DNA of 11,652 bases. Origin: Candidatus Latescibacterota bacterium. GTDB lineage: Bacteria; Latescibacterota; UBA2968; UBA8231. Below, in pieces: positions 6,354 through 11,652 of this stretch; the stretch's first letter is position 1, and each line of letters opens with the position of its first letter. The notes beneath the pieces are model-generated. The model searched no databases. It was given only the letters and a program-made list of their open reading frames with translations, and had not been told where the DNA came from. A program made the position numbers and the translations under genes. Where the stretch lies: positions 476-12,127 of the forward strand of contig DPVW01000370.1 in assembly GCA_003529325.1 (NCBI GenBank), in the 5' to 3' direction.

Positions 6354-6946
6354 CCCAGTAGCGCGCAGGCCACCCACGGACCGTCGTGAGACAGACTCAG
6401 ATCGAGTTCCAGGGGCTCGCCTTCATGCAGCAGGCGTGGTGGACCGAGATCGTCGCGAAAGCGCTCGTCGGTGACACGCTCCACGATCAGTGCCCGCCGG
6501 TCGAGACCCAGATGATCGGCAGCGACCCGCACCGCCAGATCCCGTGCGGCGGCACTCTCCCCGATACTGGGTTGGCGACGTTCCACCGCCCACAGTGGTG
6601 CCCCCGTCCCCTGGCCGGCGATGGCGTGGACCCAGTCCTGCTCCTGGGTCACCTCTAGCCAAAGTCGCACGTCGTCGTGGGTGACGTCGGTGCACTGTGC
6701 ATCCACAACAAACCGGCGTGGCGAGAATGCGATCCCAGGCGTGAGTTTGGCAACCACCTTGAAGCCCGCCTCTTTCGCCGCGAACAGCGTCCACAACAGG
6801 CGATTGGCATCGTCACTAGCCGCCACACGAGCCACTTCCTCCGGGGTGCAGACACGTTCGACGAAGCGACTGCGCTGATGATGGTCAGCGATCGCCGGGT
6901 CACGCAGATCGATCACATCGTTACCGACGTGATGGACAGTGGTCAT
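6326..6946 (-). CDS. 4'-phosphopantetheinyl transferase superfamily protein
   Basis: A 206-residue enzyme expected to transfer the phosphopantetheine arm of CoA to the serine of carrier proteins. Visible motifs are VGNDVIDLRDP (residues 7-17, with Mg-binding Asp), LFAAKEAGFKV (54-64, the WxxKEA motif, Lys58-Glu59) and LSLSHDGPWVACAL near residues 183-196. The length and the C-terminal LSHD strand fit the compact Sfp/AcpS-like group. The ATG at 6946 overlaps the stop of the upstream PepSY gene (ATGA), so translation is coupled; the frame is open further upstream but without homology. The Asn-Ser ACP on the other strand is its likely target, which would give the fatty-acid-like system its own activator. 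The GND in place of GxD at the first motif is a mild variant. Confidence 0.85.
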   Translation of the reverse strand: MTTVHHVGNDVIDLRDPAIADHHQRSRFVERVCTPEEVARVAASDDANRLLWTLFAAKEAGFKVVAKLTPGIAFSPRRFVVDAQCTDVTHDDVRLWLEVTQEQDWVHAIAGQGTGAPLWAVERRQPSIGESAAARDLAVRVAADHLGLDRRALIVERVTDERFRDDLGPPRLLHEGEPLELDLSLSHDGPWVACALLGQETPAASD

Positions 6947-7542
6947 CGTCCGAAAATCATGTAGAGCACGGAGCCGGCACCGTAGGCTGTGCTTGCACCC
7001 AGTATCAACCAACCGAGACGATGGTCCTTCTTCAGTTGATACCACAGATAGATGCCCGTGAGTGGAAAGAAGATCATCGCCAGACTTGCCAGATCGACGA
7101 ACAGTCCCCAGAGAAAGTATCGTGGCGCCCCGCCATACCCGTGAAAGTGGTGCAGCCGGTTCATGATTCCCGCAAAACCGGCGGACTGCACCGTCAGGGT
7201 CACCGCCGCTGAACCGGGGCGGACTCGCAGCTTTTCGTTCGTGCCTGGGCGGCCATACTCGAAAATCCAGGTGCCATCATCGGCCGACCGGTTGCCGGGA
7301 CGCCCACGCAGTGCCAACTCACCAGCCAACTGCCTCTGCCAGTCCTTCGCCTGCTCCGGGGACAATTCGGCTGGCATACGCGCGGCGACCTCAGAACTGA
7401 GTTTGTGCGTGGTCTTGTCGCTCTTGCCACCGGGGAACCAGTCCTGATGGGAGATGACGAAGCCGGTGAATCCGTACATGAACAGACCCGCCGCCAGAAC
7501 CAGACCGGAGAACAAATGCACCGTGCGGATCAGGATGTACAT
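6943..7542 (-). CDS. PepSY-associated transmembrane protein (second of a pair)
   Basis: A 199-residue membrane protein. Predicted layout: TM1 about residues 7-30, a ~95-residue periplasmic part (35-130), then two or three hydrophobic segments (about 141-168 and 176-197). Histidines lie at 9 and 32 around TM1 and at 131, 132 and 134 (RLHHFHGYGG) just before the next helix. This His pattern is that of PepSY-TM proteins, some of which are haem-binding ferric-siderophore reductases (FoxB type). Full-length members have about twice this length. His9 and His32 align exactly with His9 and His32 of the neighbour at 7549-8121, so the two are paralogues. The gene starts 6 bases after that neighbour and overlaps the transferase start by 4 bases, making a three-gene operon. 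Function is unproven; haem-linked electron transfer is an inference. Confidence 0.75.
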   Translation of the reverse strand: MYILIRTVHLFSGLVLAAGLFMYGFTGFVISHQDWFPGGKSDKTTHKLSSEVAARMPAELSPEQAKDWQRQLAGELALRGRPGNRSADDGTWIFEYGRPGTNEKLRVRPGSAAVTLTVQSAGFAGIMNRLHHFHGYGGAPRYFLWGLFVDLASLAMIFFPLTGIYLWYQLKKDHRLGWLILGASTAYGAGSVLYMIFGR

Positions 7543-7548
7543 CGAATT

Positions 7549-8121
7549 TCAGGCGACGACGAGAAGCATGAGAATGAGAGAGCCACCAGAACCCAACCCG
7601 AGTAGCCACCAGCCACTACGACGAGAGGCGGGTCGCAACCACCAGAACCAGATGCCACTGAGGACGGAGAACATGAGGGCCCAGATGGAGATCTCGGTGT
7701 AGATACCCCAGGTGACCCCCCACAGCGAGTTGGGCATATTCCGCAGCCCGTGCAGACCCATGATGGCCCCGAATGGGCGGTTCGTCTCGCGGACCTGGAC
7801 AACACCGGTAAGCTGATTGAGGTGTACGCGATACTCCCGTGCGGGTCGATTGACGAAAAAGACGAACTCATCTGGCTGCGGGTGCGACAGGCGCCAGAAT
7901 GGCACCCACCCCATCAGGTCCAACCGATCGCGCACGGCTTCGGCCAGCCTCTGATCCTCGTCGGCGTCAGGCACCACCACCGTAGCCTCCCAGCGCACTC
8001 CTTCACTGTCCGAAGGTTGCCAGTGGTGATTGAAGGAGATGCCGCTGATGCCGTAGATCACCATGTAGCCGGCACAGAGCAGGCTCAGGTAGATGTGGAT
8101 GTCGAGCAGGATCTTTTTCAT
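7549..8121 (-). CDS. PepSY-associated transmembrane protein (first of a pair)
   Basis: A 190-residue membrane protein and first gene of the minus-strand operon. TM1 spans about residues 5-30, followed by SFNHHW (His32, His33). A soluble loop (about 40-120) contains a PepSY-like stretch VHLNQLTGVVQV. MGLHGLRN (His124) precedes TM2 (about 133-163), and a last hydrophobic helix covers 171-189. His9, His32 and His124 correspond to His9, His32 and His131/132 in the partner downstream, so both likely share the PepSY-TM fold and may form a heterodimer. The ATG at 8121 begins the homologous KKILLDIHIYLSLL stretch; the long open frame upstream is antisense to the deacylase gene and is discarded. An A8 tract lies just upstream, but no good ribosome-binding site. 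Role could be haem or iron redox; not shown by sequence. Confidence 0.75.
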   Translation of the reverse strand: MKKILLDIHIYLSLLCAGYMVIYGISGISFNHHWQPSDSEGVRWEATVVVPDADEDQRLAEAVRDRLDLMGWVPFWRLSHPQPDEFVFFVNRPAREYRVHLNQLTGVVQVRETNRPFGAIMGLHGLRNMPNSLWGVTWGIYTEISIWALMFSVLSGIWFWWLRPASRRSGWWLLGLGSGGSLILMLLVVA

Positions 8122-8166
8122 CGGTCGCTTTAAAAAAAATCGCGTATCTGCACGCCGATGACAACC

Positions 8167-8195
8167 TTGCCGCCGTACACCCCCGCTTCTATTGT
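8167..8195 (+). promoter_or_regulatory. Candidate promoter for the deacylase gene, giving a leaderless mRNA
   Basis: TTGCCG (8167-8172, 4/6 to consensus) and TATTGT (8190-8195, 4/6) are separated by exactly 17 bases. Transcription would begin about 8201-8203, at the ATG at 8203 itself. No Shine-Dalgarno precedes that ATG, which agrees with leaderless translation. The same bases read on the minus strand give TACAAT (8191-8196), a possible -10 for the divergent PepSY operon, though without a good -35. Confidence 0.35.
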
Positions 8196-8202
8196 ACCTG
8201 GT

Positions 8203-9813
8203 ATGTACGATATCCTTCTGCTCAATGGCCGGGTCCTTGACGGCACCGGCGCCCCCGCACGTTCCGTCGATATCGCCATCGAGGCTGGCCGCATCGTCGC
8301 CATCGGCGATCTGTCCACCGCTACGGCAACCGACAGCATCGACGCCACGGGAAAGTTCGTCACCCCCGGATTCATCGACATCCACAGTCACTCCGACCTG
8401 ACCCTCGTCATCGCCGGCCAGGCGTCCTCGTCGGTAGCCCAGGGCATCACGACGCAGATCGCCGGCAACTGCGGTGTGTCGGCGGCGCCAACCCTCGATC
8501 ACGTCCCATACTACGGCCCCCTTGATCCGGCCATGACCAGGGGCATGGTCTGCGACTGGATCGACTTTGACGACTATTTCGATCGCCTCACCAACCAGGG
8601 CTTGGGCACCAACCTTGCAACCCTTGTGGGACACGGCAACATCCGCGTCGCCGCCATGGGGTGGGAGGACCGTGAGGCGACACCCACCGAACTCGAACGC
8701 ATGCGACAGCTCACGGCGCAGGCGATGGAACACGGTTCGCTCGGCCTCTCCAGTGGTCTTGCCTATGCCCCGGGACCCTATGCACCCCTCGAGGAACTGG
8801 TCGAACTGGGACGCGTCGTGGGCCGTTATGGGGGGCTCTACACCAGCCACATCCGCAACCAGACGCTGGGCATCGCCGCTGCTGTGGGCGAGGTCATCGC
8901 CGTCGGTGAGCGTGCCGGCATTACCGCCCACGTGTCCCACATGCAACCCGGTTCGCCCATGCTCGGCGCCACGGCCGACCTGCTGCAGACCATCGACAGC
9001 GTCCGCGCACGCGGGGTCGATGTCAGCTGCGATGCCATCCCCTATACGATCGGCTCCACAACCCTCAAGTCCCTGCTGCCACCGTGGTCACTCGACGGCG
9101 GCGACGAAGCCCTGTTGCGCCGTCTGCAGGATCCTGCGATGCGCGACAAGATCAAGGCCGACACCATGACCCATGGTGCCGAGAGTGGTGGCAGCCGCAA
9201 GCGCAATCTGGTCAAAGAGGGCAGCTGGGATCGTATCTGGTTGGGCAGCGCCGAACGCAACGAGCACCTCACGGGTAAGTCCTTCGCCGAAATCGGACAG
9301 ATCCGGCACCAGGATCCGCATGATGCCGTCCTCGATGTCCTCCTCGAGGAGAACGCCCGACCATGGATGCTCGCCGAGGATGTGTCAGAGGAAGATTTCC
9401 TCAATATCGCCCGTCACGAGACGGGTGGCATCATCTCCGATGGCTTCAGTCTGATTCCCGAAGGCGTGCTGGCGGAAGGCAAACATCACCCGCGTTCGTA
9501 CGCCGCCTTTCCCTACTTCCTGCGTCACTTCATCCGTGACCAGGGGGCCCTTACCTGGGAACAGGCAATCCACAAGCTCACCGGCCACGCGGCGGCGCGC
9601 TTCCGCCTCACCGACCGTGGCGTTCTGCGCGAAGGAGCGTGGGCGGATGTCGTCATCTTCGACCCGGAGACCATCGCCGAGGGCGCCGACTTCGACAATC
9701 CATACCGTTATCCTCACGGAATTGACACGGTCCTCGTCAATGGCATTGCCGCCGTTGACGATGGCCGACTCACAGACAGCCGCTCAGGGCGCATCGTGCG
9801 CCGCACGGCCTGA
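8203..9813 (+). CDS. N-acyl-D-amino-acid deacylase (D-aminoacylase family amidohydrolase)
   Basis: A 536-residue TIM-barrel amidohydrolase, which by family frees D-amino acids from N-acylated forms using zinc. The N-terminal beta domain DILLLNGRVLDGTG leads to GFIDIHSHSD (metal ligands His61, His63). GNCGVSAAP gives Cys90, the bridging ligand of true D-aminoacylases. His216 (SHIRNQ) and His246 (HVSHMQ) keep the 30-residue spacing of the family ligands, and Asp413 (SDGF) is the catalytic acid/base. The C-terminal WADVVIFDPETI, followed by the RYPHGIDTVLVNG stretch, completes the barrel/beta sandwich. It is longer than the ~480-residue reference enzyme, with the extra mass between His246 and Asp413. 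The usual GTFP motif is AAFP here. The ATG at 8203 is chosen because homology begins there; an upstream in-frame ATG at 8158 lacks homology. No signal peptide, so cytoplasmic. Dihydroorotase or dihydropyrimidinase roles are less likely because of the Cys ligand. Confidence 0.9.
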   Translation: MYDILLLNGRVLDGTGAPARSVDIAIEAGRIVAIGDLSTATATDSIDATGKFVTPGFIDIHSHSDLTLVIAGQASSSVAQGITTQIAGNCGVSAAPTLDHVPYYGPLDPAMTRGMVCDWIDFDDYFDRLTNQGLGTNLATLVGHGNIRVAAMGWEDREATPTELERMRQLTAQAMEHGSLGLSSGLAYAPGPYAPLEELVELGRVVGRYGGLYTSHIRNQTLGIAAAVGEVIAVGERAGITAHVSHMQPGSPMLGATADLLQTIDSVRARGVDVSCDAIPYTIGSTTLKSLLPPWSLDGGDEALLRRLQDPAMRDKIKADTMTHGAESGGSRKRNLVKEGSWDRIWLGSAERNEHLTGKSFAEIGQIRHQDPHDAVLDVLLEENARPWMLAEDVSEEDFLNIARHETGGIISDGFSLIPEGVLAEGKHHPRSYAAFPYFLRHFIRDQGALTWEQAIHKLTGHAAARFRLTDRGVLREGAWADVVIFDPETIAEGADFDNPYRYPHGIDTVLVNGIAAVDDGRLTDSRSGRIVRRTA

Positions 9814-9837
9814 CTCTTCGAACACAGGACAGATCAC

Positions 9838-10590
9838 GTGGCCAGTCTAGGTTACGACGACACCGACTTCATCCCGGGACAGCCATACCGGGTGCACGAC
9901 AGCACACGCCCGCAACCACCGGTGGTGACGCCAGGTGAAGACCCCGGCGCTCCCCCTTCTGATGGCATCATGCTGTTCGACGGCAGCGATCTGTCGGAAT
10001 GGGAAAGCGTCAAGACGCCCGGGGAGGACGCCGGTTGGAAGTTAGAAAATGGCTATATGGAGGCCGTTAAAGGTAGTGGCGACATTCGCACCCTCAAACA
10101 GTGGGGGGACTGTCAGCTACACGTGGAATGGTCGGCACCGGAAAAGGTCGAAGGAGACAGCCAGGGCCGCGGCAACAGCGGTGTGTTCCTGCACTCCAGC
10201 GAGGGGTATCCCGGCTACGAGATCCAGGTGCTGGATTGTTACGACAATCCCACCTACGCCGACGGCACGGCGGGCGCCATCTATGGACAGTTCCCCCCCC
10301 TCGTCAACGCCTGCCGCAAACCGGGTGAATGGCAGAGCTACGATATCATCTTCGAAGCCCCCACTTGGGATGAGGGCTGGCTCGTCGTACCGGCGGCTGT
10401 CACGGTAATACAGAATGGCGTGCTGCTCCACCACCGTCAGGAGGCGATGGGTCCTACAGGGCACAAGAATGTCGCCACCTACTCGACGCCCGATCCCGAT
10501 GTCGGTGGTCTGCGCTTGCAGGACCATGGCGACGCGGTGCGTTTTCGCAACATCTGGGTCCGGTCTCTCGCCGGTTATGACGCCGGCTGA
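9838..10590 (+). CDS. DUF1080 (3-keto-disaccharide hydrolase-like) domain protein
   Basis: A 250-residue protein with one concanavalin-like DUF1080 domain (about 43-246). Diagnostic segments are IMLFDGSDLSEWES, LKQWGDCQLHVEW, GRGNSGVFLHSSEGYPGYEIQVLD, GAIYGQFPPLVNACRKPGEWQSYDI and the closing VRFRNIWVRSL. The family includes 3-keto-disaccharide hydrolases and many carbohydrate-related proteins of unknown activity. The N-terminal 40 residues (GYDDTDFIPGQPYRVHD) are a Pro-rich lead often seen in this family, with no signal peptide, unlike many secreted members. GTG at 9838 has an AGGA run ~10 bases upstream. It starts 24 bases after the deacylase and overlaps the next reading frame by 14 bases, so all three are probably one transcript. 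Substrate is unknown. Confidence 0.85.
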   Translation: MASLGYDDTDFIPGQPYRVHDSTRPQPPVVTPGEDPGAPPSDGIMLFDGSDLSEWESVKTPGEDAGWKLENGYMEAVKGSGDIRTLKQWGDCQLHVEWSAPEKVEGDSQGRGNSGVFLHSSEGYPGYEIQVLDCYDNPTYADGTAGAIYGQFPPLVNACRKPGEWQSYDIIFEAPTWDEGWLVVPAAVTVIQNGVLLHHRQEAMGPTGHKNVATYSTPDPDVGGLRLQDHGDAVRFRNIWVRSLAGYDAG

Positions 10591-10942
10591 GAAGCCACGT
10601 CAGGGATGGTGGCCTTCGGGTCGGCGTCCCTTGCTGTACGTGCTGCTGCTGGCCTGCCTGCAGACACCGGCAGCGGCACAGGCTCCCCTCGTGTCGATCG
10701 TGCGCTCCGATGACCCGGCGCTACCAGCGCCCATCGACACCCACAGCAGATTGGCCTACGCCCGTCACATTCGGCCCATGGTGCGACGCGCCGTGGCCGA
10801 GGGGGGTCTGCGTGCCATTCTCGATGCCCTGGCGATAGTTCTTGTTCTCGACAACGGTGCGATGATTGAATCCGGCAGCCAGACGAATCGGCGCTGTATG
10901 CATCTTGCCGATATTGACCGTGTGATACCCACCCTCGCGTAG
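10577..10942 (+). pseudogene. Start of an exported protein (possibly DUF362), truncated
   Basis: An open frame of 121 residues, of which only about the first 78-84 look authentic. A Sec signal peptide is visible: basic n-region ending GRRP, hydrophobic core LLYVLLLACL, and AAAQA before a likely cleavage at about residue 36. The mature part VSIVRSDDPALP, then DTHSRLAYARHIRPMVRRAVAEGGL, resembles the start of secreted DUF362 proteins, where a GGL is normally followed by a KPN motif; that part is missing. After about base 10820 the frame runs antisense to a sulfatase gene and ends at a chance stop. The ATG overlaps the DUF1080 gene by 14 bases, with no clear ribosome-binding site. The DUF362 assignment is tentative; the truncation is better supported. 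Confidence 0.5.
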
Positions 10943-11212
10943 TGCCTCGATCCAATTGGGCTGATCGGGGCGCAACCATTGCTCGTTGCCATAGACGCCA
11001 TGGGTATGCACATACTGCGACGAGACGATACTGTTGCGCGAAGGACCACAGACGGCGCCCTGTACGAATGCTCGTGAAAAGGCGACCCCACGGGCGGCCA
11101 GGGCATCAACATTTGGCGTGATCATGTGTTCGTAGCCGTAACAACGGAGTGTGTCCCAGCGCTGTTGGTCGGTCATGACGAGCAGAATATTCGGGGCTTC
11201 GGGCACGGTCAC
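10721..11212 (-). pseudogene. Sulfatase, N-terminal third only (3'-truncated)
   Basis: The frame gives 163 residues but sulfatase homology covers only residues 1 to about 126 (11212 down to about 10835); complete enzymes have 450-550. NILLVMTDQQRWDT provides the first metal-binding Asp15. Cys55 in VCGPSRNS is the C-x-P-S-R site converted to formylglycine, with Arg59. Lys103 and His105 in GYHTVNIGKMH are the usual active-site residues. The C-terminal metal half (the DHG motif) is absent, so the product cannot be active. From about residue 127 the sequence is antisense to the exported-protein frame. GTG at 11212 directly follows the TAG of the upstream gene and has a strong GAGGAG ribosome site inside that gene. 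The DQQ type resembles choline-sulfatase/phosphonate-monoesterase relatives; substrate unknown. The break may be biological or an assembly artefact. Confidence 0.82.
10811..10835. other. Breakpoint joining two truncated convergent genes
   Basis: On the left, the plus-strand exported protein keeps family-like sequence until about base 10810-10820. On the right, the minus-strand sulfatase keeps homology until about 10835. Neither continues, and no insertion sequence, terminal repeat or att-like site is seen at the join. The exact base cannot be set without homologues. Confidence 0.6.
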
Positions 11213-11652
11213 CTACTCCTCGTACGGGATAGGTGTAGCACCATGGGCGCTTGAGTCGTAGGCCGCTTCGACGAGGGCCATCGTATGCACCGCATCATCC
11301 ACCACGGTCGGTAGTTGGCGCGCCGGATCCTCGGCGACGCGCATGACACTCGCCATGGTGCCGATGAAGGCGTGGGGAAACCAGGTCCCCTCGATGGGTA
11401 CGCTCTGCCATGTCGGCTCAGCACCCTCCTCGAATAGGCAGAGATCGAAACGATCCGGCTGCCCCCGCGGATAGTCGAGACAGAGTCCCAATGTAAGGTG
11501 CACGATGCCACGATCCCCCTCGACGCGCAGATAGGACTCCTGGTGAGTGAGACCACCACGATGGCAGTGATTGACCGAGACGATGGCCCGTAGGGTGTCG
11601 CCATAATCGAGGATCGTCGCCGACTTCACATCGGCGAGCCGCTCATATTCCT
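11213..11652 (-). CDS. Gfo/Idh/MocA family oxidoreductase, C-terminal part (5' end outside window)
   Basis: The last 145 residues of a NAD(P)-dependent oxidoreductase, open to the window edge, so the Rossmann domain lies beyond it. The visible part is the alpha/beta C-terminal domain: SATILDYGDTLRAIVSVNHCH forms sheet strands with a substrate-facing His pair. ESYLRVEGDRGIVHLTLG is the typical 'small-molecule loop and strand' region, and VDDAVHTMALVEAAYDSSA followed by GATPIPY is the classic C-terminal helix of the family. Such enzymes act on sugars, inositols or similar polyols; the substrate cannot be set from this part. Its TAG stop is directly followed by the sulfatase GTG, and its last codons (GAGGAG) act as the sulfatase ribosome-binding site, so the two are co-transcribed. 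Confidence 0.85.
   Translation of the reverse strand, partial: EYERLADVKSATILDYGDTLRAIVSVNHCHRGGLTHQESYLRVEGDRGIVHLTLGLCLDYPRGQPDRFDLCLFEEGAEPTWQSVPIEGTWFPHAFIGTMASVMRVAEDPARQLPTVVDDAVHTMALVEAAYDSSAHGATPIPYEE

Noticed and set aside
6343..6356. GGGTC-TCCT-GACCC hairpin as a bidirectional terminator between the convergent operons
   Set aside because: The stem is only 5 bp and no T-run follows on either strand.
8122..8946. Long upstream extension of the first PepSY gene on the minus strand
   Set aside because: It is antisense to the deacylase gene; homology starts at ATG 8121 with a typical TM1.
1..11652. tRNA, rRNA, CRISPR array, insertion sequence or prophage gene
   Set aside because: No transposase or integrase-like protein, no spaced repeat array and no tRNA-like cloverleaf or rRNA-like stretch was seen in the read-through of the window.

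Overview
The window is a gene-dense stretch of high-GC (roughly 60%) Gram-negative bacterial DNA with frequent GTG/TTG starts, short gaps and many gene overlaps. A FabA-type dehydratase, full proteobacterial-style fatty-acid enzymes and a canonical Acs suggest a proteobacterium or a similar environmental lineage. The right-hand gene set (N-acyl-D-amino-acid deacylase, DUF1080, sulfatase, Gfo/Idh) is typical of organic-matter-degrading marine or soil bacteria. The sequence alone does not fix the lineage.

Region 1 (1-833): the C-terminal part of acetyl-CoA synthetase, closed by a strong Rho-independent terminator.

Region 2 (832-6353, plus strand): a tight seven-gene operon that looks like a self-contained secondary type II fatty-acid synthase. 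In order: FabI/FabL-like enoyl reductase (SDR), KAS III (FabH-like), FabA, FabZ, a KAS I/II-like condensing enzyme with a variant His loop, a small atypical acyl carrier protein, and a PlsC-like HX4D acyltransferase. No ketoreductase or malonyl transacylase is present. The logical reading is an ACP-dedicated pathway that starts, elongates, dehydrates/isomerises and reduces a special acyl chain, which the acyltransferase then places on a lipid or other acceptor. The product is unknown.

Region 3 (6326-8121, minus strand): a convergent operon of two paralogous half-size PepSY-type membrane proteins with matching histidines, translationally coupled to a 4'-phosphopantetheinyl transferase. The transferase is the obvious activator of the neighbouring ACP. 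The PepSY pair could be a haem-binding membrane redox unit, either serving the same pathway or serving iron reduction.

Region 4 (8203-10810, plus strand): N-acyl-D-amino-acid deacylase, a DUF1080 protein, and the start of an exported (possibly DUF362) protein that breaks off.

Region 5 (about 10835-11652, minus strand): the 3' part of a Gfo/Idh/MocA oxidoreductase followed by the N-terminal third of a sulfatase. The plus-strand exported protein and the minus-strand sulfatase both lose their C-termini within the same ~25 bp (about 10811-10835). This marks a deletion, a rearrangement breakpoint or an assembly chimera, so linkage between regions 4 and 5 should not be taken for granted.
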